64,000 nt of DNA from Ottowia flava (GCF_008017535.1 NZ_VRUA01000002.1:62001-126000); one strand, 5' to 3'. Positions 8,225-17,384 are shown, numbered from the stretch's first letter. Translations and numbers: made by a program. Notes: generated by a model not told the origin, from the sequence alone.

Positions 8225-8770
8225 ATGACGCCCGACAACGCCGCCCGCTACGGCAGCTTCAGCCGCTTTCTGCACTGGACCATGGCCCTGGGCATCGGCT
8301 GGATGCTGGTCTCGGCCATCACCCATTCACTGGCCAAGGATTCGGGGCTTGACGCCTTCATGTGGCCCACGCACAAGCACGTGGGCAGCGCGCTGATGGT
8401 GCTGGTGGTGGTGCGCCTCCTGTGGGCCTTGGTCAACACCGCGCGGCGCCCGGCTTCGCTCAGCTTGGCGGCCAAGCTCGGGCATTGGGCGCTCTACGCG
8501 CTGATGTTCGCCATCCCGCTCATCGGGCTGCTGCGCCAGTACGGTTCGGCACGCGCCTTCTCGCCGCTCGGCCTGCCGGTCTTTCCTGGCCGCGACGAAA
8601 GCACCAAGATCCAGTGGATGACCGACCTCGGCGGCGCCCTGCACGGCGAGCTGGGCTGGGTGCTGCTGGCGGCCGTGCTGGGCCACATCGCCATGGCTTG
8701 GTGGCACCGCCGCAGCCCGACCGACAACGTGCTGCCGCGCATGATCGGAAGCAGCGCGAGCGCCCGCTGA
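8225..8770 (+). CDS. Cytochrome b561 family protein
   Basis: A 181-residue membrane protein with four predicted helices and conserved His residues in them (FLHWTMA near residue 18, THKHVGSALM near residue 50, LGHWALYALM, and LGHIAMAWWH near residue 160), the heme b ligands of the bacterial b561 (CybB/YodB) family. It probably transfers electrons from quinol in the inner membrane. ATG 8225 is supported by AAGGA 6 bp upstream; the open frame further upstream is repeat DNA. Confidence 0.9.
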   Translation: MTPDNAARYGSFSRFLHWTMALGIGWMLVSAITHSLAKDSGLDAFMWPTHKHVGSALMVLVVVRLLWALVNTARRPASLSLAAKLGHWALYALMFAIPLIGLLRQYGSARAFSPLGLPVFPGRDESTKIQWMTDLGGALHGELGWVLLAAVLGHIAMAWWHRRSPTDNVLPRMIGSSASAR

Positions 8771-8833
8771 GGCCCGCCGCCATGACCGGCTTTGGCCGGT
8801 GGGTACCTGAGGATGGGAAAATCCCCCTCCTCT

Positions 8834-10909
8834 ATGCATGTTCTCTTTGACGAAGCCGGGAAATTCCTCGCCGGCCGTATCCTTTCCGAGGCCGAGGCCT
8901 CGGCCCAGGTTGAACTCGATTCGGGCAAGCGCCTGAAGGTCAAGTCCGCCAACCAGTTGCTGCGTTTTGACAAACCGGCGCCGGCGGAATTGCTGGCGCG
9001 CGCCCAGCCGATGGCAGCCGAGGTCGAGCTGCCATTGGCCTGGGAATTCGCCCCCGAGGCCGAATTCGGCTTCGACGAACTGGCCGCCGATTATTTTGGC
9101 GATGCGCCCGACGTGGTGCAGCGCACCGCCATGCTGATGGCACTGCAGGATGCGCCGCACTACTTCCGCCGCGCCGGCAAGGGGCGCTTTCGCAAGGCGC
9201 CGGCCGACATCGTGGCGCAGGCCTTGGCCGCGATCGAGAAGAAAAAACAGATCGCCGCCCAAATCAACGAATGGGCAGGCGAGCTGGTGGCGGGCCAGAC
9301 GCCCCAACCGGTGCGCGATCAGCTCTACAAGATCCTGTTCAAGCCGGACAAGAACGCGCCCGAATACAAGGCCGTGGTCGAAGCCAGCCGCAACGCGCAG
9401 CTGGCGCCGCTCACGCTGCTGCAGCGCGCCGGCGCGATCGAATCGCCCTACCAGTTCCACTGGCAGCGCTTCTTGTTCGAGAACTTCCCCAAGGGCACGG
9501 GCTTTCCGCCGCTGGCGGCGGCGGCCATCACGGAAGAGCTGCCGCTGGCCAATGTGCAGGCGTTTTCCATCGACGATTCGCACACCACCGAGATCGACGA
9601 CGCGCTGTCGCTGCAGGGCCTGGGCACGGGCACCGTGGTGGTGGGCATCCACATCGCGGCGCCCGGCCTGGCGATACAGCCGGACGATGCGCTGGACCAG
9701 GTCGCGCGCGCCCGCCTGTCCACGGTGTACATGCCGGGCTACAAGATCACCATGCTGCCGGACGACGTGGTGCAGACCTACACGCTGAGCGAAGGGCGCG
9801 ACGTGCCCGCGGTGTCGCTGTACGTGACGATGAACGAGGCGACCTTCGATATCCAGCACAGCGAAACGCGACTGGAGCGTGTGCCCATCGCCGCCAACCT
9901 GCGCCACGACCAGCTGGACCACATCGTTACGCCCGAGTGGTTGTCCGGCAACAGCCATTCTGAAGAAAAAAGCGCTTTGCCCGCGCCAGTAGAGCGCAAG
10001 CAGCTATCCTTTTTATACCGACTGGCGCAACACCTGAAAGCCGGGCGCGAGCGCGTGCGCGGCAAGCCCGAGACCTTTTCCCGGCCCGACTACACCTTCC
10101 GTCTGGTGGGCCAGCAGGGCGACGTGCCAACCGGCAAGGAGCAGGTGCAGATCACCACGCGCCAGCGCGGCGCGCCGCTCGACCTGATCGTGGCCGAAGC
10201 GATGATCCTCGCCAACAGCACCTGGGGCCAGTGGCTGGGCACGCTGGGCGTGCCTGGCATCTACCGCAGCCAGGCCAGCCTGCTGCCGGGCATCAAGGTG
10301 CGCATGGGCGCCAAGGCGCTGCCGCACGCCGGCATCGGCGTACCGGCCTACGCCTGGAGTACTTCGCCTCTGCGGCGCTATGTTGACCTCGTCAACCAGT
10401 GGCAGATCATTGCCGCGGCGCGCCACGGCAAGACGGCGGCGCTGGCCGCGCCCTTCAAACCCAAGGACGCGCAGCTGTTCGCCGTGATCAGCGCGTTCGA
10501 TGCCGCCTACAGCGCCTACAACGCGCACCAAGCGAGCATGGAGCGCTTCTGGACGCTGCAGCACCTGCGCCAGCACGGCACAACCGAGGTGACCGCCCAG
10601 CTGATCAAGGAAATGGCTGGCGGCGCCTGGCTGGTGCGCGCGGAGGAACTGCCGCTGGTGTTCAGCGTGATGGGCACGCAGGCGCTGGTGCGCGGCATGC
10701 GCGTGCGCGTGAAGCTGGGGGCGATCGACGACATTTCGCTTGACGTGCACGGCACCGTGACCGAGGTGCTGGCGGCCAACGCGAACGTGAGCAGCCCCGC
10801 CGACGACAACAGCGATGAGGAAGATGACGCACCCGCCGCCGGGCCGTTGACGATTGCGGTGGACGTGAACGAGAGCGAGGCCGGAAGCCCTGATAATCCG
10901 GCCTCGTAA
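8834..10909 (+). CDS. RNB-domain 3'-5' exoribonuclease (RNase II/R family)
   Basis: The 691-residue protein has the RNB catalytic segment near residue 245 (FSIDDSHTTEIDDALS, with the Asp cluster that binds magnesium) and later RNB blocks (YSTSPLRRYVDLVNQ-like: AYAWSTSPLRRYVDL near residue 510). It should degrade RNA processively from the 3' end in the cytoplasm. ATG 8834 (MHVLFDEAGKFL) is chosen; TTG 8792 and ATG 8813 are alternatives. A dispersed-repeat copy is read in frame at about residues 376-394. The stop overlaps the tonB-like start by one base (TAATG), implying co-translation. Confidence 0.9.
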   Translation: MHVLFDEAGKFLAGRILSEAEASAQVELDSGKRLKVKSANQLLRFDKPAPAELLARAQPMAAEVELPLAWEFAPEAEFGFDELAADYFGDAPDVVQRTAMLMALQDAPHYFRRAGKGRFRKAPADIVAQALAAIEKKKQIAAQINEWAGELVAGQTPQPVRDQLYKILFKPDKNAPEYKAVVEASRNAQLAPLTLLQRAGAIESPYQFHWQRFLFENFPKGTGFPPLAAAAITEELPLANVQAFSIDDSHTTEIDDALSLQGLGTGTVVVGIHIAAPGLAIQPDDALDQVARARLSTVYMPGYKITMLPDDVVQTYTLSEGRDVPAVSLYVTMNEATFDIQHSETRLERVPIAANLRHDQLDHIVTPEWLSGNSHSEEKSALPAPVERKQLSFLYRLAQHLKAGRERVRGKPETFSRPDYTFRLVGQQGDVPTGKEQVQITTRQRGAPLDLIVAEAMILANSTWGQWLGTLGVPGIYRSQASLLPGIKVRMGAKALPHAGIGVPAYAWSTSPLRRYVDLVNQWQIIAAARHGKTAALAAPFKPKDAQLFAVISAFDAAYSAYNAHQASMERFWTLQHLRQHGTTEVTAQLIKEMAGGAWLVRAEELPLVFSVMGTQALVRGMRVRVKLGAIDDISLDVHGTVTEVLAANANVSSPADDNSDEEDDAPAAGPLTIAVDVNESEAGSPDNPAS
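9962..10016 (-). repeat. Dispersed repeat, copy 5 (in frame inside the RNB exonuclease gene)
   Basis: On the minus strand it reads GGATAGCTGCTTGCGCTC, a diverged middle, then a T-rich end. It encodes roughly residues 376-394, a Lys/Ala/Glu segment between two RNB-domain blocks. Confidence 0.8.
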
Positions 10910-11811
10910 TGCTGCGTTTTTTCAAGTCGCTGTCGACACTGCAATGGGCCCTGGGCCTGTCGGTGCTGTTCCACGCCGTGGTGCTGACGGCGCGCTTTGT
11001 CGACCCTGAAGGCTTTCAGCGCGTCTTCCAGGACACTACGCTGGACGTGATCCTGGTCAACGCCAAATCGGACGAAGCGCCGGAAAAGGCCCAGGCCATC
11101 GCACAGGCCAACCTGGCCGGTGGCGGCGAGGCCGAAGGCCGTCGCATCGCCAGCACGCCGTTGCCGCCCAGCCTGCAGCAGTCGACCGGCGACGCGCCTG
11201 TCAACGAAAACCAGCGCCGCATCGACAACATGCTGGAACAGCAGGAGATGCTGCTGGCCCAGGTGCGCCAGCAGCTCGCTGCCATGCCCAAGGTCGATCC
11301 GCGGAAACCGAGCGATGACCCCGAATCCCAGGCCCAGGAGGAGCGTCGCCAGCAACTGTCCAAGCTGCTGGCCGCCATCGAGCAGCGGGTGGACGAGGAA
11401 AACTCGCGCCCCCGCAAGCGCTTTTTGAGCCCGGCAACGCTGGGCACGACCTACGCGCAGTACTACGACGACATGCGCCGCAAGATCGAGGTCGAAGGCA
11501 CGACCAACTTCCCGCAGATGGCCGGCCGCAAGCTGTATGGCGAACTGCTGATGGCGCTGCTGATCAACCACGACGGCCGCATCCTGGATGCACGTGTGGT
11601 GCAGAGCTCGGGCAACCGCGCGCTGGACAAGCTGGCCGAGCTGATCGCCTCGCGAGCCGCACCGTTCGGACCTTTCACGGCGTCGATGCGCAAGGACACC
11701 GACCAGTTCGACGTGACCGCGCGCTTCAAGTTCACGCGCGACATGAAGCTTGAGACCACGCTGCAGGCCGATCCGCTGGACAGCACCGTTAAAAATGGAA
11801 CACCGCCGTGA
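10909..11811 (+). CDS. TonB-family energy-transducer-like protein
   Basis: The 300-residue protein has a single N-terminal transmembrane helix (about residues 12-30), a charged, Gln-rich and probably coiled-coil middle (residues 95-170), and a C-terminal TonB-like domain (YGELLMALLINHDGRILDARVVQSSGN near residue 220). Such proteins couple the proton-motive force to outer-membrane receptors, or act as periplasmic spanning adaptors. No ExbB/ExbD genes lie nearby. It overlaps the exonuclease by one base and the following small frame by four (GTGA). Confidence 0.85.
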   Translation: MLRFFKSLSTLQWALGLSVLFHAVVLTARFVDPEGFQRVFQDTTLDVILVNAKSDEAPEKAQAIAQANLAGGGEAEGRRIASTPLPPSLQQSTGDAPVNENQRRIDNMLEQQEMLLAQVRQQLAAMPKVDPRKPSDDPESQAQEERRQQLSKLLAAIEQRVDEENSRPRKRFLSPATLGTTYAQYYDDMRRKIEVEGTTNFPQMAGRKLYGELLMALLINHDGRILDARVVQSSGNRALDKLAELIASRAAPFGPFTASMRKDTDQFDVTARFKFTRDMKLETTLQADPLDSTVKNGTPP

Positions 11812-11993
11812 CGACGGCACCTTCTCCTGAGTCGCCTGCGGCGCTTCCCCGCTTCTTCCTCCGGGAAGCGCGGCAACTGGGGCGCCTGATTGCGCGGCCG
11901 CGGATGGCGGTCAGGCCATGCGGCGCGCCACTCGTCCGCTGTGGCCTTTTGAACTTGTTTGCAAGCTCTGCACTTTCCCTGCGGAGGGCCTGA
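11808..11993 (+). other. 61-codon open frame between tonB-like and mtgA, possible aroE remnant
   Basis: A GTG overlapping the tonB-like stop (GTGA) opens a 61-codon frame that ends one base before the mtgA ATG. Its product (Pro/Arg-rich, opening MTTAPSPESPAA) matches no family I recognise. In related genomes, as I recall, shikimate dehydrogenase (aroE) occupies this slot; here only 183 bp remain. It could be a deletion scar, or simply spacer. Confidence 0.3.
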
Positions 11994-11994
11994 C

Positions 11995-12723
11995 ATGCTG
12001 CGCACCTTCGGCCGCTGGATCTTGCTGTGCGTGCTCGCACTGCTGTTGCTGGAGGCGTTCTTCATCGGGCGCATCGCGCTGATGGCGGTGCTGGACCCGA
12101 AGTCGACGGCGTTTCAGCGCTCGGAAGCCTGGCGGCTGGCGTCGCAGGGCGAACTACGCTGGCGCCAGGACTGGCGCGATTACGACCAGATTTCCGACCA
12201 CCTGAAGCGGGCGGTGATCGCGTCGGAGGACGACAGCTTCGTCAACCACGAAGGCGTGGACTGGGACGCGATTGAAAAGGCCTGGGATCGCAACGCCAAG
12301 GCCGAAGCAGCCGCGGCCGCGCGCGCCGAGCAGAACCGCCCGGCGCGCCCGGTGCGCATCCGCGGTGGGTCGACCATCACCCAGCAGTTGGCCAAGAACC
12401 TGCTGCTTTCCGGTGAACGCAACTTGCCGCGCAAGGGCCAGGAGCTGGTGCTGACCTACGCGCTGGAAACGCTGCTGAGCAAGGAGCGCATCCTGGAGAT
12501 CTACCTCAACAACGTCGAGTGGGGTGAGGGCGTGTTCGGCGCCGAAGCGGCCGCGCAGCATTACTTCCGCAAGAGCGCGGCGCAGCTGAGCGCGCGCGAG
12601 GCCGCGCGCCTGGCCGTGATGCTGCCGCGCCCGCGCTACTTCGAGAAACTGCCCCGGTCGGCCTACCTGAACAACCGCAGCTCGATCATCATGGGGCGCA
12701 TGCGCTCGGCCGAACTGCCTTGA
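11995..12723 (+). CDS. mtgA: Monofunctional peptidoglycan glycosyltransferase MtgA
   Basis: The 242-residue protein has an N-terminal membrane anchor (residues 8-29) and a family 51 glycosyltransferase domain: VIASEDDSFVNHEG with the catalytic Glu near residue 75, then GGSTITQQLAKNL, and LLSKERILEIYLNNVEWGEG. It polymerises lipid II into glycan strands on the periplasmic face. ATG 11995 has GGAGG 8 bp upstream. It ends the rnb-tonB-mtgA run. Confidence 0.95.
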   Translation: MLRTFGRWILLCVLALLLLEAFFIGRIALMAVLDPKSTAFQRSEAWRLASQGELRWRQDWRDYDQISDHLKRAVIASEDDSFVNHEGVDWDAIEKAWDRNAKAEAAAAARAEQNRPARPVRIRGGSTITQQLAKNLLLSGERNLPRKGQELVLTYALETLLSKERILEIYLNNVEWGEGVFGAEAAAQHYFRKSAAQLSAREAARLAVMLPRPRYFEKLPRSAYLNNRSSIIMGRMRSAELP

Positions 12724-12743
12724 GCGCGTGGGGCTGCGCCTCC

Positions 12744-12813
12744 ATTGAATTTTCACAAAGAATCGCCCTCCAGCCCTAGCCCGAATTGCGCAGCCAGCTA
12801 TAATTTTTGCAGC
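12744..12813 (-). repeat. Dispersed repeat, copy 6
   Basis: On the minus strand: ATTATAGCTGGCTGCGCA, CTAGGGCTGGAGGGCGATT, then a tail ending GAAAATTCAA. It fills the mtgA-ruvC gap and reaches to the ruvC start codon. Confidence 0.75.
12799..12804 (+). promoter_or_regulatory. TATAAT -10 box for ruvC, inside repeat copy 6
   Basis: A perfect TATAAT lies 10 bp upstream of the ruvC ATG, formed by the edge of the repeat. No good -35 is visible at 16-18 bp, and a start so close would give a leaderless or near-leaderless mRNA. Confidence 0.35.
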
Positions 12814-12814
12814 A

Positions 12815-13354
12815 ATGAGAGTGCTCGGCATTGACCCCGGACTGCGCACGACGGGCTTTGGTGTGCTCGACGTGGACGGCCCGCGCCTGCGCTACGTGGC
12901 CAGCGGCGTGATCGAGACGCGCAGCGTCGACCAAGGCGATTTGCCCGCGCGGCTGAAGGTGCTCTTCGACGGCATTGCTGAACTGAAAGCGCGGTACCAG
13001 CCCGAAGTGGCGGCGGTGGAAATTGTCTTCGTCAACGTCAATCCGCAGGCCTCGTTGCTGTTGGGTCAGGCACGCGGTGCATGCGTCACCGCCCTGGTCG
13101 CTGGCAACCTGCCGGTGGCCGAATACACGGCACTCCAAATGAAGAAAGCCGTGGCCGGCCATGGCCGCGCTGCCAAGGCGCAGGTGCAGGCCATGGTGCA
13201 GCGCCTGTTGCAACTGCCCTCGGCGCCGCGCCCCGACGCCGCCGACGCGCTGGGCCTGGCCATCACGCACGCCCACGCCGGGGCGGCGCTGGCGCGGCTG
13301 GCGTCGGCGGGCCAGGCGCGACGCTCCAGCAGCATGTACCGGCAGTCGCGCTGA
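12815..13354 (+). CDS. ruvC: Holliday junction endonuclease RuvC
   Basis: The 179-residue protein opens [17 protein letters not shown] with the first catalytic Asp at residue 7; the others are Glu in [12 protein letters not shown] near residue 68 and the Asp pair in [12 protein letters not shown] near residue 140. RuvC cuts four-way junctions resolved with RuvAB, whose genes lie about 33 kb away in this window. ATG 12815 has no strong ribosome-binding site. Confidence 0.95.
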   Translation: MRVLGIDPGLRTTGFGVLDVDGPRLRYVASGVIETRSVDQGDLPARLKVLFDGIAELKARYQPEVAAVEIVFVNVNPQASLLLGQARGACVTALVAGNLPVAEYTALQMKKAVAGHGRAAKAQVQAMVQRLLQLPSAPRPDAADALGLAITHAHAGAALARLASAGQARRSSSMYRQSR

Positions 13355-13361
13355 GCGAGAT

Positions 13362-13426
13362 TCTCAAGTCTTTTGAGCCACCAGCCCTACAACCATCTGC
13401 GCAGGCAGCTTCTATTTTTATAGCAC
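13362..13426 (-). repeat. Dispersed repeat, copy 7
   Basis: On the minus strand: GAAGCTGCCTGCGCAGATGG, TTGTAGGGCTGGTGGCTC, then AAAAGACTTGAGA. It is a well-preserved copy in the space between the convergent ruvC and lpxC-side genes. Confidence 0.85.
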
Positions 13427-13441
13427 ATCTGCGCGATGCAC

Positions 13442-13618
13442 CTACAACACGCGCTCGGCGATCAGCACCGCAAAGAAGCCCAGCGCGGCCAGCAGCGTCC
13501 ACTTCAGCACCACCCAGCCGATGGCGCGAAAGCGCGGCTGGCCCGTGGCGGCGTAGTAGGCAAAGCACACGCCCGACACCAGCAACAACAGCAGGATGAG
13601 CCAGCGAAACAGCAGCAC
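13442..13618 (-). CDS. Small hydrophobic membrane protein downstream of lpxC
   Basis: A 58-residue frame starting GTG at 13618, 21 bp after the lpxC stop, with a G-rich site upstream. It predicts two transmembrane helices (LFRWLILLLLLVSGVCFAYY and LKWTLLAALGFFAVLIAERV) separated by TGQPRFRAIG. Similar short proteins next to lpxC in relatives are uncharacterised, as far as I recall. Its place at the end of the division cluster suggests an envelope role, but this is inference only. Confidence 0.7.
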   Translation of the reverse strand: MLLFRWLILLLLLVSGVCFAYYAATGQPRFRAIGWVVLKWTLLAALGFFAVLIAERVL

Positions 13619-13639
13619 CGGTACCGGCCCCCGCTGCGC

Positions 13640-14563
13640 TTACCAGGCGCGCGCCAGTTGCGCGAAGCCCTGCGGGGCCTGGCGCTCGTCTTCGAAGGTG
13701 ACGAGTTCCCACGCGTCCTCGTGCGACAGCAACTCGCGCAGCAGGCGGTTGTTGAGCGCGTGGCCAGAGCGGAACGCGGTGTAGGCGGCCAGCATCGGCT
13801 TGCCGACGCAGTACAGGTCGCCGATGGCGTCGAGGATCTTGTGCTTGGCGAATTCCTCGGCGTAGCGCAGGCCGTCGGCGTTGAGCACCTTGGTGTCGTC
13901 CATGACGACGGCGTTGTCCAGGCCGCCGCCCAGCGCCAGGCCATTGGCGCGCATGGTTTCGACGTCCTTGCTGAAGGCGAAGGTGCGCGCGCGTGCAATG
14001 TCGCGGCTGTAGCGGCCCGAGCCCATGTCGAACTCGACGCGCTGGCCGGTGGCGTCGATGGCGGGGTGCTGGAAGTCGATCTCGAACGCCAGGGTGAAGC
14101 CGTGGTGCGGCGCCAGGCGCGCCCATTTGAGCTGGTCGCCCTCACCGTCGCGCACTTCAACCGCGCGCTTGACGCGCAGGAACTGCTTGGGTGCCTTTTG
14201 CTGTTCGATGCCGGCGCTTTGCAACAGATAGACGAACGAAGACGACGAGCCGTCGAGGATGGGCACCTCTTCGGCCGTGATGTCGATGTACAGGTTGTCC
14301 AGCCCCAGGCCCGCGCAGGCGGACATCAGATGCTCGACGGTGCGCACCTTGGCATCGCCCTGGGACAGCGTGGACGCCAGGCGCGTGTCGGTCACGGACA
14401 ACGCTGAGACCGGGATGTCGACCGGCTGCGGCAGGTCGATGCGACGAAACACGATGCCGGTGTTCGGCGGCGCGGGACGCAGCGTCAGCTCGACCCGTTC
14501 ACCACTGTGCAGGCCCACGCCAACCGCGCGGGTCAGGGATTTGAGGGTACGTTGCGCAAGCAT
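13640..14563 (-). CDS. lpxC: UDP-3-O-acyl-N-acetylglucosamine deacetylase LpxC
   Basis: The 307-residue enzyme starts [21 protein letters not shown], the standard LpxC N terminus; an in-frame extension to 14641 runs into repeat DNA and is rejected. The zinc ligands are visible as VEHLMSA (His near residue 79) and [11 protein letters not shown] (His and Asp near residues 235-240). It catalyses the committed step of lipid A synthesis in the cytoplasm. It follows ftsZ after about 214 bp that contain the ftsZ terminator and a repeat copy. Confidence 0.96.
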   Translation of the reverse strand: MLAQRTLKSLTRAVGVGLHSGERVELTLRPAPPNTGIVFRRIDLPQPVDIPVSALSVTDTRLASTLSQGDAKVRTVEHLMSACAGLGLDNLYIDITAEEVPILDGSSSSFVYLLQSAGIEQQKAPKQFLRVKRAVEVRDGEGDQLKWARLAPHHGFTLAFEIDFQHPAIDATGQRVEFDMGSGRYSRDIARARTFAFSKDVETMRANGLALGGGLDNAVVMDDTKVLNADGLRYAEEFAKHKILDAIGDLYCVGKPMLAAYTAFRSGHALNNRLLRELLSHEDAWELVTFEDERQAPQGFAQLARAW

Positions 14564-14629
14564 GGGGCCGATTTTACGGCTTTGCCTACCCGCCGTGCGC
14601 TTCAGAGGCCAGTGAGTCGGCATCCAGAA

Positions 14630-14693
14630 TTCATGCTTCAAATTGGCCGTGTGCGCATATGGGTAGTGCGCGAGCAGCTTCTCTATTCATAGC
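14630..14693 (-). repeat. Dispersed repeat, copy 8
   Basis: On the minus strand it opens GCTATGAATAGAGAAGCTGC and ends GGCCAATTTGAAGCATGAA; the centre is diverged. It lies between ftsZ and lpxC, directly after the ftsZ terminator. Confidence 0.65.
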
Positions 14694-14722
14694 AAAACGC
14701 TGCACGGGGTGACCGTGCAGCG
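14694..14722 (-). terminator. Rho-independent terminator of ftsZ
   Basis: On the minus strand CGCTGCACGG and CCGTGCAGCG form a 10-bp stem around a short loop, followed by TTTTG. It lies about 55 bp after the ftsZ stop, so lpxC probably depends partly on its own promoter. Confidence 0.8.
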
Positions 14723-14777
14723 TGCTTGCCGCCATGACCTGAACGCGCGACGCGCTGCGATCGATGACCTGCGGGAC

Positions 14778-15983
14778 TCAATCCGCCTGCTTGCGCAGGA
14801 AGGCCGGGATCTCGAAGTCGTCCATGCCGCCCGAGGACAGCGCGTCCACCTTGGCCGCAGCCTGGGTGCGGTTGGTGCGCCACACGCTGGGCACCGCCAT
14901 GTTGCCGTAGTCGGCCTGCGCCTGGCCGGCTTGCGGCTGGGTGGGCGTGACGAACATCGGCTGGTTGTCGGTGCCGGTGCGCAGACCGCCTTGCACCACG
15001 GTGATGGGTTGGCGACGCATCGCCTGGCGCGACAGGCCGGTGGCCAGCACGGTGACGCGCAGGTCTTCACCGAGTGTGTCGTCGTAGGCAGCGCCGAAGA
15101 TGACGTGCGCGTCCTGGGAGGCGTAGGCGCGGATGGTGTTCATCGCTTCCTTCGACTCGTTCAGCTTGAGCGAACCCTTGGACGCAGTGACCAACACCAG
15201 CACGCCCTTGGCGCCCGACAGATCAATGCCTTCCAGCAGCGGGCAGGCGATGGCCTGCTCGGCGGCAATGCGGGCGCGGTCAGGGCCGTTGGCCGTGGCC
15301 GTGCCCATCATGGCCTTACCGGGCTCGCCCATGATGGTGCGCACGTCTTCAAAGTCGACGTTGACGAAACCGTAGTCGTTGATGATCTCGGCGATGCCGC
15401 CGACGGCGTTTTTCAGCACGTCGTTGGCCTGCGCGAAGGCTTCTTCCTGGGTGATGTCGTCGCCCAGGACTTCCAGCAGCTTCTCGTTCAGCACCACCAC
15501 CAGCGAATCGACGTTGGCCTCCAGCTCGGTCAGACCGGCTTCGGCGTTGGTCATGCGGCGGCCGCCTTCCCAGTCGAAGGGCTTGGTCACCACACCCACC
15601 GTCAGGATGCCCATGTCCTTGGCAATGCGCGCGATCACGGGTGCAGCGCCCGTGCCCGTTCCGCCACCCATGCCGGCGGTGATGAACAACATGTGCGCGC
15701 CGCGGATCGCCTGGCGGATGTCGTCGGCTGCGGCTTCGGCCGCTTCGCGGCCCTTGTCGGGCTTGCTGCCGGCGCCCAGGCCGCTGTGGCCCAGCTGGAT
15801 GCTGGCATTGGCCAGCGTGCGGCCAAGCGCCTGCGCATCGGTGTTGGCGCAGATGAATTCCACGCCCTGCACATTGCGCGTGACCATGTGATCGACCGCG
15901 TTGCTGCCGCCGCCACCGACGCCGATGACCTTGATCTGGGTGCCGGCGTTGAAGCCTTCGGTTTCAATCATTTCGATGCTCAT
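14778..15983 (-). CDS. ftsZ: Cell division protein FtsZ
   Basis: The 401-residue tubulin homologue has the GTP-binding loop IGVGGGGSNAVDHM near residue 21, the tubulin signature GGGTGTGAAPVIA near residue 105, and the conserved C-terminal peptide DDFEIPAFLRKQAD that binds FtsA and ZipA. It forms the division ring. ATG 15983 has AAGGAG 8 bp upstream. The 171-bp gap to ftsA, larger than others in the cluster, may hold a dedicated promoter, but none is clear by eye. Confidence 0.98.
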   Translation of the reverse strand: MSIEMIETEGFNAGTQIKVIGVGGGGSNAVDHMVTRNVQGVEFICANTDAQALGRTLANASIQLGHSGLGAGSKPDKGREAAEAAADDIRQAIRGAHMLFITAGMGGGTGTGAAPVIARIAKDMGILTVGVVTKPFDWEGGRRMTNAEAGLTELEANVDSLVVVLNEKLLEVLGDDITQEEAFAQANDVLKNAVGGIAEIINDYGFVNVDFEDVRTIMGEPGKAMMGTATANGPDRARIAAEQAIACPLLEGIDLSGAKGVLVLVTASKGSLKLNESKEAMNTIRAYASQDAHVIFGAAYDDTLGEDLRVTVLATGLSRQAMRRQPITVVQGGLRTGTDNQPMFVTPTQPQAGQAQADYGNMAVPSVWRTNRTQAAAKVDALSSGGMDDFEIPAFLRKQAD

Positions 15984-16154
15984 GGTGTGTACTCCTTATC
16001 TGTCTGCAGTTGCCTGGGATGGTTTGATTTTGGGTTGCGCGCGGGAGAAAAACTGGAACTGGGGGTAAGGGGGTGTTTCATCACGGTGGCCCGGTGCTTT
16101 GCCACCCGGGGGACACCGATCGAATGCGTGCAAAGAGGCTGCGCGTGTTCATGC

Positions 16155-17384
16155 TCAGAAGTTCCCCACAATGAAGTCCTTGAACCGGCCGAACGCGGTT
16201 TTCACGCCGCTGGTTTTCTGGGCCACCTTGAAGCCACGCAGGCGCGCCTGCCTAGCTTCTTCCATCAAACCCATCACCGTGGCAGCGCGGGGTTGCGCCA
16301 CCATATCCGACAACGCCCGGGAGTATTTCGGCACGCCGCGGCGGACGGGTTTCAGGAAGATGTCTTCACCAAGCTCGACCATGCCCGGAATCACGGCGCT
16401 GCCGCCTGTCAGGACGACACCCGACGACAGCACCTCTTCATAGCCCGAGTCGCGGATGACCTGCTGCACCAGCGAGAAGATTTCTTCGACGCGCGGCTCG
16501 ATCACACCGGCCAGCGCCTGCTTGGACAGCATGCGCGGCGTGCGGTCTCCCAGGCCGGGCACTTCGACCTGGGTGTCGGCATCGGCCAGCAATTGCTTGG
16601 CGCAACCGTGGGCGACCTTGATGTCTTCGGCGTCCATGGTCGGCGTGCGCAGCGCCATCGCGATGTCGCTGGTGACAAGGTCGCCCGCGATCGGGATCAC
16701 CGCCGTGTGGCGGATGGAGCCGCCAGCAAAGATGGCCACGTCGGTCGTGCCTGCGCCGATATCGACGCAGGCGACGCCCAGGTCGCGCTCGTCGTCGGTC
16801 AGCACCGCCTGCGCGGAGGCCAGCGGGTTCAGCATGAGCTGATCTACTTCGAGGCCGCAGCGGCGGATGCACTTGATGATGTTCTCGGCAGCGCTCTGGG
16901 CCCCGGTCACGATGTGGACCTTGGCTTCCAGGCGCATGCCGCTCATGCCGACGGGTTCGCGCACGTCCTGACCGTCGATCACGAATTCCTGCGGCGCCAC
17001 CAGCAGCAGGCGCTGGTCGCTGGAAATGTTGATGGCCTTGGCCGTCTCGACCACGCGCGCGACGTCGATGGGCGTGACTTCCTTGTCCTTGACAGCCACC
17101 ATACCGCTGGAGTTGATGCCGCGGATGTGGCTGCCGGTGATGCCCGTATAGACCCGGCCGATCTTGCAGTCGGCCATCAGCTCGGCTTCTTTCAGCGCCT
17201 GCTGGATGCTGGCCACCGTAGCGTCGATGTTGACGACCACGCCGCGCTTGAGCCCATTGCTGGGCGCCACGCCCAGTCCGGCCAGCTTCAGATCGCCGCC
17301 AGGCAGGACTTCACCCACCACCACCATGATCTTGGCGGTGCCGATGTCGAGTCCGACGATCAGATCCTTGTACTCTTTTGCCAT
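16155..17384 (-). CDS. ftsA: Cell division protein FtsA
   Basis: The 409-residue actin-like ATPase has the phosphate-1 motif VGLDIGTAKI near residue 10, VDIGAGTTDVAIF (phosphate 2) near residue 205, and ends in a C-terminal amphipathic helix (FGRFKDFIVGNF) that tethers FtsZ filaments to the membrane. It follows ftsQ by 31 bp in the dcw cluster. Confidence 0.97.
   Translation of the reverse strand: MAKEYKDLIVGLDIGTAKIMVVVGEVLPGGDLKLAGLGVAPSNGLKRGVVVNIDATVASIQQALKEAELMADCKIGRVYTGITGSHIRGINSSGMVAVKDKEVTPIDVARVVETAKAINISSDQRLLLVAPQEFVIDGQDVREPVGMSGMRLEAKVHIVTGAQSAAENIIKCIRRCGLEVDQLMLNPLASAQAVLTDDERDLGVACVDIGAGTTDVAIFAGGSIRHTAVIPIAGDLVTSDIAMALRTPTMDAEDIKVAHGCAKQLLADADTQVEVPGLGDRTPRMLSKQALAGVIEPRVEEIFSLVQQVIRDSGYEEVLSSGVVLTGGSAVIPGMVELGEDIFLKPVRRGVPKYSRALSDMVAQPRAATVMGLMEEARQARLRGFKVAQKTSGVKTAFGRFKDFIVGNF

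Noticed and set aside
8327-9958. 543-codon minus-strand frame
   Set aside because: Antisense to cytochrome b561 and the RNB exonuclease; no recognisable domain.
15984-16154. Regulatory hairpin in the ftsA-ftsZ gap
   Set aside because: Only an imperfect GC-rich stem is visible around 16090-16115, with no T-run or known motif.
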